Shown here: in pieces, positions 51,867 to 60,432 of the stretch
Numbering within the stretch: position 1 is the stretch's first letter
Layout of the letters: each line of letters opens with the position of its first letter
Source of the DNA: Lachnospiraceae bacterium
GTDB taxonomy: Bacteria > Bacillota > Clostridia > Lachnospirales > Lachnospiraceae
Assembly: GCA_017469945.1 (NCBI GenBank)
Contig: JAFUFI010000029.1
Location: 62,001 to 126,000 of the forward strand
DNA: 64,000 nt
Direction of reading: 5' to 3'
The notes under the pieces: model-generated
The model's database searches: none
Told to the model about the DNA's origin: nothing
Seen by the model: only the letters and a program-made list of their open reading frames with translations
Made by a program: the position numbers and the translations under genes

Positions 51867-53006
51867 ATGAAAGAAATTACTTACGAAGAACTGAAAAAAC
51901 TAGAGCCCGGCTCCTTTGAACTGATCGATATCAGGGACGAGGGGCTTAGAGCCTATGGGATGATTACCGGGGCAATCTCTGCGGATTTTGAGAATGATGA
52001 AGAGGGTGCTTACCGGGTTATAGAGAGGATTCAGGGGGAGAAGAAGCTTATTTTGTATTGCGAGGTGGGCCGGAAGACCCAGTGGTTAGATGGACGACCT
52101 TGCTTTGAAGGAAGGGATTGCTACAGCCTTGCCGGAGGGTATATCGGGTATGTAAGATCCTCTCTTGCGGACGAGGGTGAGGATAAGCAGCACAAGGCTG
52201 AAGAGAGTATCCGAAAGAAGTTTCACAAGCCTATTTTCACGCCCTTTGCGAAAGCTTGTAAGACATATAAACTCATAGAAGAAGGGGACAGGATCGCCGT
52301 TTGTATTTCCGGTGGAAAAGACTCGATGCTTATGGCTAAGCTTTTTCAGGAAATTCAAAGACACAGACAGTGCAATTTTGAGCTGAAATTTCTTGTCATG
52401 GATCCCGGATATAATGACGACAATCGTAAGCTGATAGAGAGTAATGCCAAGGCTCTGGGAATCCCGATTACGATTTTTGAGAGCGATATTTTTGATGCCG
52501 TCGATACGATAGATAAGAATCCCTGCTATCTTTGCGCGAGGATGAGACGCGGCTATCTGTACAGTAAGGCAAAGGAACTTGGTTGCAACAAGATCGCTCT
52601 TGGGCATCATTATGACGATGTTATCGAGACGATCCTTATGGGAATGCTTCAGGGAGCCCAGATCCAGACGATGATGCCGAAGCTTCACAGTACCAATTTT
52701 GAGGGAATGGAGCTTATAAGACCTCTTTATCTCGTAAGAGAGAGCGATATCTGCGCATGGAGAGATTACAACAATCTGCACTTTTTGCAGTGCGCGTGCC
52801 ACTTTACAGAGACTTGCTCAACCTGCCATGAAGACGGAACAACATCTTCGAAAAGGCTTGAGACGAAGAAACTTATTGCTGAGCTTAAAAAGACCAATCC
52901 TTTTGTGGAGTCCAATATCTTTAGAAGTGTAGAAAATGTTAACCTCGACACTGTCATCGAATACAAGCAAAACGGTGTAAGACACCACTTCCTTGACAAT
53001 TATTAA
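51867..53006 (+). CDS. rhodanese-TtcA-like PP-loop ATPase fusion
   Basis: This is a 379-residue fusion. Residues 1-105 form a rhodanese domain with active-site loop YCEVGRKTQ (Cys near 63). Residues 115-379 are an ATP pyrophosphatase of the TtcA/TilS type: SGGKDSM near residue 150, CYLCARMRRGYLYSKAKELG with the Cys pair, GHHYDDVIET, and a C-terminal C...C..C cluster (CACHFTETCSTC). It likely thiolates cytidine 32 or a related tRNA base, with the rhodanese handing over sulfur. The frame runs upstream through R1 but without a ribosome site. The stop overlaps R2. Confidence 0.85.
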   Translation: MKEITYEELKKLEPGSFELIDIRDEGLRAYGMITGAISADFENDEEGAYRVIERIQGEKKLILYCEVGRKTQWLDGRPCFEGRDCYSLAGGYIGYVRSSLADEGEDKQHKAEESIRKKFHKPIFTPFAKACKTYKLIEEGDRIAVCISGGKDSMLMAKLFQEIQRHRQCNFELKFLVMDPGYNDDNRKLIESNAKALGIPITIFESDIFDAVDTIDKNPCYLCARMRRGYLYSKAKELGCNKIALGHHYDDVIETILMGMLQGAQIQTMMPKLHSTNFEGMELIRPLYLVRESDICAWRDYNNLHFLQCACHFTETCSTCHEDGTTSSKRLETKKLIAELKKTNPFVESNIFRSVENVNLDTVIEYKQNGVRHHFLDNY

Positions 53007-53040
53007 ATGACACAGCACCCCCGTCCCCCTGTGTCATTTT
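53005..53040. repeat. REP-like element R2 (single unit)
   Basis: R2 is a single unit. TGACACAG and CTGTGTCA flank the asymmetric core CACCCCCGTCCCC, and ATTTT follows. It lies between convergent genes. The first gene's TAA merges with its left end, and the LysR gene's TGA (minus strand) is inside its right arm. It probably also terminates transcription in both directions. Confidence 0.85.
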
Positions 53041-53933
53041 AAGAGGCGCTTTAAGATGCTAATGTATTTTTCGGTAAGGTGGCCGGCGGGAAGGGTAGCA
53101 GGCAATATATAGCCGATTTCCATGTGATCATCTACCTTGAGGGGCTTTGCGATGATATTAGGGCCGTTTAACTCCTCGTTTATTACACCGCTGCAGATGG
53201 TGTAGCCGTTTAAACCGATGAGCATATTAAAAAGTGAGGCGCGGTCGCAGACAACAATCTCTTTATCGCAATCCACTGTGCTGAGGATTTCCTCGGAAAA
53301 ATAAAAGGAATTGTGGCTGCCCTGCTCGTAAGAAAGTCTGGGATAGGGCTTTAAGTCTTCAAGAGTAAGGGAGCGCTTTTTAGCTAAAGGCGAGTCTTTC
53401 CCGATAAAGACATGGGGCTTTGCGGTAAAGAGTTTGTAAAATGTGAGCTCGTTATCTTTAAGTGCTTTTTTTATGATCGTTTCATTAAAAGGGTTTAAAT
53501 AAAGAATTCCTATTTCACTGCGCAGATGTGCGACATCACTTATGATTTCGTATGTCTGCGTTTCTCGCATATGAAACTCGTATTTATCTCCGCCGCACTC
53601 TTTTAAAAGCTCCACAAATGCCTCTACAGCGAAGGAGTAGTGCTGTGCAGAGACGCAGAAGCGCATTTTTCCCCTTTGCTTTCCGGTATAGCGTTCATCC
53701 ATCAGGCCTGCCTGTTCTAAGATCTGTCTTGCATATCCTAAGAATTCATCCCCTTCCGGAGTTAGACGAGCGCCCTTGCTGCCGCGGGTAAATATGGTAA
53801 TCCCGTATTCCTTTTCCAGTTCATGAAGCGCAGAGGTCAGACTGGGCTGTGCGATAAAGAGTTTTTTTGCCGCTTCGGTGATATTCCCGGTATCTGCAAT
53901 TGCTGATATGTACTGTAGTTGCTTTAAAGTCAT
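53034..53933 (-). CDS. LysR-family regulator, probable regulator of metE
   Basis: This is a 299-residue LysR regulator. The N-terminal winged HTH begins MTLKQLQYISAIADTGNITE and has KKLFIAQPSLTSALHELEKE; the substrate domain covers about residues 90-295. It is divergent to metE with a 209-base gap that contains a palindromic T-N11-A-like operator. The arrangement is that of MetR-metE and of MtaR/CmbR methionine-cysteine regulators. The last codons run into repeat R2. Confidence 0.88.
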   Translation of the reverse strand: MTLKQLQYISAIADTGNITEAAKKLFIAQPSLTSALHELEKEYGITIFTRGSKGARLTPEGDEFLGYARQILEQAGLMDERYTGKQRGKMRFCVSAQHYSFAVEAFVELLKECGGDKYEFHMRETQTYEIISDVAHLRSEIGILYLNPFNETIIKKALKDNELTFYKLFTAKPHVFIGKDSPLAKKRSLTLEDLKPYPRLSYEQGSHNSFYFSEEILSTVDCDKEIVVCDRASLFNMLIGLNGYTICSGVINEELNGPNIIAKPLKVDDHMEIGYILPATLPAGHLTEKYISILKRLLK

Positions 53934-54035
53934 AGTTGTTCTCCGCTTTTGATGTTAAACACATATGCTGCCTAACGAGCGAACCCCGGAAGGCAAACTG
54001 CTATCCCATAGAAATCAAAATGATAATACCATATA

Positions 54036-54054
54036 CCATAGATAAAATCTATGG
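54036..54054. promoter_or_regulatory. LysR-type operator candidate for metE
   Basis: CCATAGAT and ATCTATGG flank AAA in a perfect palindrome. Its centre lies about 67 bases upstream of the transcription start predicted from TATAGT at 54100-54105, the position usual for LysR recognition sites. The rest of the gap shows neither a T-box nor a SAM riboswitch pattern. Confidence 0.6.
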
Positions 54055-54142
54055 AAAACACTTAATTTTAAGTATTTTACCCACCGGGATGATTGGCTTT
54101 ATAGTAGGTTTAAAAGGGAAAACTTAAAAGGAGGAGACATTT

Positions 54143-56419
54143 ATGCTGACATCAGTAATCGGATTTCCCAGAATCGGAGCTAACAGAGAGTTAAAATTTG
54201 CATTGGAAAAGTATTTTAGGGGGGAGATAGAGGAAAAAGAGCTGGACGCCCTGGCAAAGAAACTCCGCTCGCAGCATCTTTCATACCAGAAAGAAGCAGG
54301 AATAGACTTCCTTTCTTCCAATGATTTTTCATATTATGATTGCCTTTTAGATACAGCGGTTATGTGTGGTATTGTACCCGCAAGATACAGGGAACTTTCT
54401 CTTAATGAAAAAGACACATATTTTGCCATGGCAAGAGGCTACCAAAAAGATGGCAGGGACGTAAAGGCTTTGGCAATGAAGAAATGGTTTAATACAAATT
54501 ATCATTATATTGTGCCGGAGTTAGAGGATGATACACAGATTAAGCTTTCTTCGACCAAGGTATTTGATGAGTATGAAGAGGCCTTGGCAAGCGGAAGCGA
54601 GACAAAGCCGGTACTTACAGGTGCTTTTACTCTTTTGTCACTTTGCAGATACACAGGTACAAAGAAAAGAGATGATTATCTTGAAGATGCAGGAGAGGTA
54701 TACGCTGAGGTTATAGAAGGATTAAAAAAGAAGGGAGCTAAGTGGATCCAGTTTGACGAGCCTTCTTTGGTCCGTGACCTTAGCGGCGAAGATCTGGATT
54801 TCTTTAAGCGGCTCTATCAGAAGATTCTGCCCGCAAAGGGAGATGTGAAGATCCTGCTTCAGACCTATTTCGGGGATGTCAGGGACGCGTATGAGGTGAT
54901 CACGGAACTTGATTTTGACGGAATAGGACTTGATTTTATAGAGGGAAAGCAGACCCTTAACCTGATTAAAAAGCACGGATTTCCGAAGGGGAAAAAGCTA
55001 TTTGCCGGGCTTGTAAACGGAAAGAATATCTGGAAAAACCGCTATTTCGAGACTTTGGAGGTATTGGATCGGTTAAAGGGTGAAGGAATAGATACGGTTT
55101 TATCAACCTCCTGCTCACTGCTTCATGTGCCCTATACTTTGGCAGCTGAAAGTAAGCTATCAGGCGAGTACAAAAAGCATTTTGCTTATGCAGTTGAAAA
55201 ACTTGAAGAACTTAAGGAACTGGCTCTTCTCGCAGAAGAAGGCGAAGAAAACAGAAAAAAGGATGAAAGCTACGTCAAAAACGTCAGCCTCTTTAATGAG
55301 GGGAGAGACTGCAGAGATGAAGAGGTGCAGGAGCGACTTTCAAAGATAAAGGAAAGCGATTATGTGAGACTTCCCGAGAGGAAAGTAAGACAGCAGAATC
55401 AGAAAGAAGCTCTTAAACTTCCAAAGTTTCCGACGACAACCATTGGTTCGTTTCCACAGACTTCGGATGTCAAAAAGAATCGTGCCGCTTTTCGAAAAGG
55501 GGAGATTAATTCTCAGCAGTATAAGGAGTTTAACCGCGAAAAGATAAAGCGAGCCATCGAGTGGCAGGAAAGCATAGGACTGGATGTTCTCGTTCACGGA
55601 GAGTACGAGCGAAACGATATGGTTGAGTACTTCGGAGAGTCCCTGTCAGGATATCTTTTTACGGAAAAAGCCTGGGTTCAGTCTTATGGAACAAGATGCG
55701 TTAAGCCGCCAATCATCTGGGGGGATGTAAGCAGAAAGAAACCCATTACTGTTGAGTGGTCCGTTTATGCCCAGTCGCTGACGGAGCTTCCTGTAAAGGG
55801 GATGCTGACCGGCCCTGTGACTATACTTAACTGGTCTTTCCCGAGAGAGGATATCAGTATCAAGGAGTCCATGACGCAGATTGCTTTGGCTATCAGAGAT
55901 GAAGCGCTTGATCTTGAGGCAAACGGAATTAAGATCATCCAGATCGATGAGGCCGCTCTTAGGGAGAAGCTTCCTTTGAGGAAGTCCGACTGGAACAGGG
56001 AGTATCTTGATTTCGTCATTCCTGCATTCCGCTTGGTGCACAGCGGTGTAAAGAAAGAGACTCAGATCCATACACATATGTGCTACAGCGAATTCACGGA
56101 TATTATTCCTGCCATTGACAATATGGATGCTGATGTTATCACATTTGAGGCATCGAGGTCAGATCTGCTTATTTTAGATGCGCTGAAAGAGTGTAAATTT
56201 GAGACTGAGACAGGTCCCGGAGTGTACGATATCCACTCTCCAAGAATTCCTTCAACGCAGGAAATCCTGGGAGCGCTTAGAAAGATGCTTGAGAAAGTAC
56301 CGGCAGAAAAGCTCTGGGTAAATCCGGACTGCGGTTTGAAGACGAGAGGCGAGGAGGAAACAAGGCACAGCCTGGTAAATATGGTAGAGGCGGCAAGATT
56401 ACTTCGTAAAGAGGCCTAA
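54143..56419 (+). CDS. metE: cobalamin-independent methionine synthase
   Basis: MetE transfers a methyl group from methyltetrahydropteroyltriglutamate to homocysteine. It has 758 residues, two related barrel halves, and the N-terminal signature SVIGFPRIGANRELKFALE. Zinc and homocysteine ligands are in the C-terminal half: HTHMCYSEF, EASRSD and NPDCGLKTR. The segment TTIGSFPQTSDVKKNR starts the second barrel near residue 430. The AAGGAGGAG site precedes the ATG. Expression is probably controlled by the divergent LysR gene. Confidence 0.96.
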   Translation: MLTSVIGFPRIGANRELKFALEKYFRGEIEEKELDALAKKLRSQHLSYQKEAGIDFLSSNDFSYYDCLLDTAVMCGIVPARYRELSLNEKDTYFAMARGYQKDGRDVKALAMKKWFNTNYHYIVPELEDDTQIKLSSTKVFDEYEEALASGSETKPVLTGAFTLLSLCRYTGTKKRDDYLEDAGEVYAEVIEGLKKKGAKWIQFDEPSLVRDLSGEDLDFFKRLYQKILPAKGDVKILLQTYFGDVRDAYEVITELDFDGIGLDFIEGKQTLNLIKKHGFPKGKKLFAGLVNGKNIWKNRYFETLEVLDRLKGEGIDTVLSTSCSLLHVPYTLAAESKLSGEYKKHFAYAVEKLEELKELALLAEEGEENRKKDESYVKNVSLFNEGRDCRDEEVQERLSKIKESDYVRLPERKVRQQNQKEALKLPKFPTTTIGSFPQTSDVKKNRAAFRKGEINSQQYKEFNREKIKRAIEWQESIGLDVLVHGEYERNDMVEYFGESLSGYLFTEKAWVQSYGTRCVKPPIIWGDVSRKKPITVEWSVYAQSLTELPVKGMLTGPVTILNWSFPREDISIKESMTQIALAIRDEALDLEANGIKIIQIDEAALREKLPLRKSDWNREYLDFVIPAFRLVHSGVKKETQIHTHMCYSEFTDIIPAIDNMDADVITFEASRSDLLILDALKECKFETETGPGVYDIHSPRIPSTQEILGALRKMLEKVPAEKLWVNPDCGLKTRGEEETRHSLVNMVEAARLLRKEA

Positions 56420-56440
56420 AAAGAATAGATATATTTATAT

Positions 56441-56485
56441 AGCCCCATGCATCAGATTCATTTTTACAATCCGGTGTGTGGGGCT
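56441..56485 (+). terminator. possible terminator hairpin after metE
   Basis: AGCCCCA pairs perfectly with TGGGGCT across a 31-base loop. There is no T run directly after it, so it may act as an mRNA end stabiliser or weak terminator. R3 begins ten bases later. Confidence 0.4.
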
Positions 56486-56494
56486 TATAATATA

Positions 56495-56601
56495 CCTATA
56501 ATTTTGACACAGGGGGACGGGGTTAGGGGTTCATTTTCAGAATAGTTTGGATATAGTCTGATAATGACACAGCAACCCCGTCCCGGGGGGTCATTTTAGG
56601 G
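56495..56601. repeat. REP-like element R3 (full length)
   Basis: R3 is a full 107-base element. The head is TGACACAGGGGGACGGGGTT and the tail carries AACCCCGTCCC; these pair over 11 bases (56514-56524 with 56574-56584). TCATTTTCAGA pairs with TCTGATAATGA at the apex (10 of 11). The left end shares CCTATAATTTTGACACAG with R4. It lies 11 bases before the GH2 start and supplies the AGGGAAGGG region near that start. Confidence 0.88.
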
Positions 56602-56611
56602 AAGGGCAGAT

Positions 56612-59185
56612 ATGAGAAAAACAGTAATTGATGAAAATTGGACTTTTAGAAGGGGACTTTTGGATTCTGCAGGGATTCTGGACAGTAATCCGGGTGAGGT
56701 AGTAAACCTGCCTCATGACGGAATGATCGATACGGCAGTATCCGAAAACGCGCCTGCAGGCTCGGACTCCGGATATTTTACGGGCGGAGAGACAAATTAT
56801 ACAAAGTTTTTGTTTATCCCCAAGGAGTGGGAAAATGACAGTGTAATCCTTTCGTTTGACGGTGCGATGATGAATGCTGTCGTAGATATTAACGGAAGCA
56901 GGGTCGGCGGATGCCATTACGGGTATGCACCCTTTACTGTTGATATTTCCAATTACGTAACCTTTGGTGAAGAAAACAGGATTACGGTAAACCTTAATAC
57001 TTCAATGCAGCCTGCCTCAAGATGGTATACGGGATCGGGACTGTACAGAAGCGTCAGCATCCTCAATGGACCGAAGGTTCATATTGTGCCGGACGGCATA
57101 TATTTAAGAACAAAAGAGGTAACAGGTGGATATGCATTTATTGAGGGAGAAGTAGAGATTCAAAATGATACCACCCTTAACCATATGGCAGAAGTTACGG
57201 TATCTTTGTTTGAGGATAAGGGAAGAGAAAGTTTTGGAAGCGCCGCCTGTGAAGGTGAGCCCGTGGCTTTTACAAAGCAGATCCTTCAGGTCGGAGGCTG
57301 CAAAACGGCCTTTGCGAAGGTTGTGCTAAATGTAAAGAATCCGAAACTTTGGGATGTCGATGAACCCAACTTATATCAGGTAAAGGTTTCTGCAAAGGAT
57401 CTTGGCGTATTCAGGACGCACCTTGTTCGTAATGAAGAAAGGTACGCTTCTTTGCTTACAGATGAGGAGACTGTACTTTTCGGAATCCGAACCATCACAG
57501 CGGATTCAATTCGCGGCCTATTGATAAATAAAAAGACAGTAAAGCTTAAAGGCGGCTGCGTGCATCATGACAATGGACTTCTTGGCGCGGTTTCATTATA
57601 TGAGTCCGAAGCGAGAAAAATAAGAAAGCTTAAAGAGGTTGGATTTAACGCAATTCGCACGGCTCACAATCCGCCTTCTTCCGCATTGGTAGAAGCCTGT
57701 GACAGAGAAGGAATGTATATTTTTGATGAAGCCTTTGATGCTTGGGGCATCGGAAAGAGAGGCGGAGATTATCATCAGTTCTTTGATACGGACTGGGAGA
57801 AGGATATAACAGCTTTTGTAAAAAGAGATCGGTTGCATCCATCGGTTATCATGTGGTCTACGGGTAATGAAATTCCCGAAAGAGGCGGCGTGGGTGACGG
57901 ATATATGCTGGCGGATAAACTTGCCCGCAAGATAAAAGACCTTGACCCGTCGAGGCCTGTAAGTAACGGTATCTGTTCTCTTTGGGCCGGACTTGACGAT
58001 TTATTGGCAAAGGGACAAAACCAAAATCAGAACGCATCGGACAATTCAGGTGCGGATTTCTGGGAAAAAAATACGGAAGCCTTTGCGAATTCTCTTGATG
58101 TTGTCGGATACAATTATATGGAAGATCTCTACGAGAGAGACCATGAGCTGTACCCGGAGAGGGTAATTCTCGGAAGCGAGAACTTCCCGAGAGAAGTGGG
58201 ATTTCGCTGGCCGGAGGTTTTGAAGAGAGATTACTGTATTGGCGAGTTTACCTGGACGGCATGGGATTATATCGGCGAAGCCGGAATCGGAAAATCAGTT
58301 TATCATAAAGCCGGAGATCCCGAGGCACCTAAGGATCATTGGGAACTTATGCCCTGGAAGGCTACGCATTTTCCATGGAGACTGGCGAATGATGCTGATT
58401 TTGATATAAACGGAAATGTAAAAGCTCAGGGAGAGTACAGGAGCGTTGTTTTTGGAAACGGGGAAACGAAGCTATTTACGATGCATCCCGATGTATTTGA
58501 TAAAAATGAATTGACTTCTATGTGGGGATTTCCCGATTTTAGGAGAAGCTGGAGTTACAAGGGGTATGAGGGTAAAAATATAGAGATCATCGTGGTATCC
58601 GGAGCTGAAGAGGTCGAAGTACTTGTAAACGGAAAGAGCCTCGGCAAAAAAGCGGTTGAATTTGAGAGGAAGAATCAGTTTGATTATCCCGGAAAAAGAA
58701 TGCCGATGCCGTTCTGCGCAAGATTTGAGACTGTATATGAAGCGGGAAAAGTTGAGGCAATAAGCTACTGCAGTGGACGGGAAGTATCGAGAGATGAACT
58801 TGTAACCGCCGGTGATGCCGCCGGAATAAGGCTTGTACCCGAAAAGACGCGCCTTAAGGCGGACGGACATGATGCGGTTTATGTGGGAATTGAAGTTGTG
58901 GATTCCGAAGGACGCTTTGTGCCCGATGCGGAGGTAGAACTTGAGGGATGCCTGGAAATCGAAAAGGTTATAGGTGAAGGAAAGCGGTGTGATGTGGCGA
59001 TTCTTTCAGGTTTCGGCTCGGGAAATCCCATCACGGACGAGAATTACAAAGAGGGTAAAACAAAGACATACAGGGGACGAGCTATGGCCATAGTAAGATC
59101 GGGATACGAAAACGGGGATGTTACTCTTTCGGTGGAAGCCCCGAAGCTCGGCAAAAGCGACTCTGTCGAAATCAACTGCCTATAA
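56612..59185 (+). CDS. glycoside hydrolase family 2 beta-galactosidase-like enzyme
   Basis: This is an 857-residue intracellular GH2 enzyme with an N-terminal jelly-roll (about 1-170), an Ig-like domain (about 170-300), a catalytic barrel (about 300-590) and C-terminal Ig-like/DUF4982-type domains. The acid/base is Glu in STGNEIPERG near residue 422. A candidate nucleophile is Glu in ILGSENFPR near residue 519. RTAHNPPSSALVEACDREG is the typical barrel segment. It probably cleaves beta-galactosides or related linkages. It is enclosed by R3 and R4, and the stop codon lies in the conserved left end of R4. Confidence 0.9.
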   Translation: MRKTVIDENWTFRRGLLDSAGILDSNPGEVVNLPHDGMIDTAVSENAPAGSDSGYFTGGETNYTKFLFIPKEWENDSVILSFDGAMMNAVVDINGSRVGGCHYGYAPFTVDISNYVTFGEENRITVNLNTSMQPASRWYTGSGLYRSVSILNGPKVHIVPDGIYLRTKEVTGGYAFIEGEVEIQNDTTLNHMAEVTVSLFEDKGRESFGSAACEGEPVAFTKQILQVGGCKTAFAKVVLNVKNPKLWDVDEPNLYQVKVSAKDLGVFRTHLVRNEERYASLLTDEETVLFGIRTITADSIRGLLINKKTVKLKGGCVHHDNGLLGAVSLYESEARKIRKLKEVGFNAIRTAHNPPSSALVEACDREGMYIFDEAFDAWGIGKRGGDYHQFFDTDWEKDITAFVKRDRLHPSVIMWSTGNEIPERGGVGDGYMLADKLARKIKDLDPSRPVSNGICSLWAGLDDLLAKGQNQNQNASDNSGADFWEKNTEAFANSLDVVGYNYMEDLYERDHELYPERVILGSENFPREVGFRWPEVLKRDYCIGEFTWTAWDYIGEAGIGKSVYHKAGDPEAPKDHWELMPWKATHFPWRLANDADFDINGNVKAQGEYRSVVFGNGETKLFTMHPDVFDKNELTSMWGFPDFRRSWSYKGYEGKNIEIIVVSGAEEVEVLVNGKSLGKKAVEFERKNQFDYPGKRMPMPFCARFETVYEAGKVEAISYCSGREVSRDELVTAGDAAGIRLVPEKTRLKADGHDAVYVGIEVVDSEGRFVPDAEVELEGCLEIEKVIGEGKRCDVAILSGFGSGNPITDENYKEGKTKTYRGRAMAIVRSGYENGDVTLSVEAPKLGKSDSVEINCL

Positions 59186-59285
59186 TTTTGACACAGGGGG
59201 ACGGGGTTGGGGGTTCATTTTCAGAAAAGTTTGGATATAGTCTGATAATGACACAGTACCTCCGTCCCCGGGGGTCATTTTAGGG
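59179..59285. repeat. REP-like element R4 (full length)
   Basis: R4 is the same length as R3 and in the same orientation, with about six or seven mismatches over 107 bases. It begins with CCTATAATTTTGACACAG, and the TAA in this sequence is the GH2 stop codon. The tail core is TACCTCCGTCCCC, so the basal stem pairs less well than in R3. It is followed by AGGGGATAAAAAAGGAGA, the ribosome site of the next gene. Confidence 0.88.
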
Positions 59286-59305
59286 GATAAAAAAGGAGAC
59301 CGGTT

Positions 59306-60358
59306 TTGAATAGGAAAAAGCTTAATGTAAAGCTCGTCAAGATGAGTTATGAATATAAGGATAAGCTCATCGAGATGCTTGATGAATGGAAGACAGATAT
59401 CGAAGTAAATAATACGAACCCTTCACCCTGGGCAATTTTTAAGAATGATCATCATGATTTTGATAAATACCTTGAGGAGCTTGAAGTAAAGGAAGAAAAA
59501 GATGGATTGGTGCCGGACTCTACCTTTTTTTGTCTGGATTTAGACCGTGACAGGCTGGTCGGGGCTGTTAATATACGGCATTATCTGAACGGAAATAATT
59601 GTCTGACAGGCGGTCATATAGGCGACGGAATAAGACCCTCTGAAAGACGAAAAGGATACGCAACGGCTATGATCGGGCTTGCACTGGAAGAGTGCAAAAA
59701 GCTGGGACTTAATAAGGTTTTGATGGTCTGCGATGCGGATAATTATGGAAGTGAAAAGTCCATAATTAATAATGGCGGCGTTTTTGAGTCGGAGGTCGCC
59801 TCGGAAACCGGTGCGAAGGAAAAGCGGTACTGGATAACGTTAAACGAAGAAACGGTAGAGACAGAAAGGCTGATCTTAAGGCGGCTGATGCCGAACGATT
59901 ACAAGGCGATGGCTGCCTGGGATATGGATGAGAGAGTTTATAAGTATCTTATGGGATCAGCGTGTAAAAACCCGGAAGAAACGCTTTCCTGGCTGCCGAA
60001 AAAGGATCCCAATTCAAGGGTCAATATATTGATGCTTGTTACGGCAAAAAACGACGGTCATGCAGTTGGGATCTACGCTTTAAATCATGATAAATTAAGG
60101 GATGTATGGACGCTTTCCTATGTCAACAGATACGAGGACTGGGGAAAGGGGTATACGACGGAAGGAATAAAAGCGCTGATGGATCACGCGGTAAGGACTT
60201 ACGGAGCGCATTCATTTGAAGGGGAATGCGCAAAGGCAAATGCCGGGAGCGCCGCTGTAATGAAAAAACTGGGAATGAAGTATGACCACGATTCTTTCTA
60301 CAGCAAGAGCGATGGCAGCGAAACCTTCGAATCCGAAGTGTATATTCTAGAAAAATGA
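59306..60358 (+). CDS. double GNAT acetyltransferase (TTG start)
   Basis: This is a 350-residue protein with two GNAT folds. The N-terminal half (about 1-175) has HIGDGIRPSERRKGYATAMI, and the C-terminal half (about 185-350, RimJ/RimL-like) has ETERLILRRLMPNDYKAM and YEDWGKGYTTEGIKALMDHA. The TTG start is supported by an AAGGAGA site seven bases upstream; the next ATG is 36 bases further with no site. The stop TGA is the first three bases of the TGACACAG of R5. Confidence 0.85.
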   Translation: MNRKKLNVKLVKMSYEYKDKLIEMLDEWKTDIEVNNTNPSPWAIFKNDHHDFDKYLEELEVKEEKDGLVPDSTFFCLDLDRDRLVGAVNIRHYLNGNNCLTGGHIGDGIRPSERRKGYATAMIGLALEECKKLGLNKVLMVCDADNYGSEKSIINNGGVFESEVASETGAKEKRYWITLNEETVETERLILRRLMPNDYKAMAAWDMDERVYKYLMGSACKNPEETLSWLPKKDPNSRVNILMLVTAKNDGHAVGIYALNHDKLRDVWTLSYVNRYEDWGKGYTTEGIKALMDHAVRTYGAHSFEGECAKANAGSAAVMKKLGMKYDHDSFYSKSDGSETFESEVYILEK

Positions 60359-60428
60359 CACAGCACCCCCGTCCCCGGGGGTCCAGCAGAACCTATAAAA
60401 GAAAGTAATTTTGACACAGGTGTCATTT
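60353..60428. repeat. REP-like element R5 (deleted form)
   Basis: A left half (TGACACAGCACCCCCGTCCCC then GGGGGTC, 60353-60383) is followed by unrelated DNA and then a minimal unit TGACAC-AG-GTGTCA with TTTT and ATTT flanks (60409-60428). This looks like a copy that lost most of its internal part or two separate fragments. The GNAT gene's stop codon is inside the first part. Confidence 0.75.
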
Positions 60429-60432
60429 ATCC

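Noticed and set aside
53934..54142. SAM riboswitch or T-box upstream of metE
   Set aside because: No T-box sequence, specifier stem, SAM core or terminator pair is seen in the 209-base gap.
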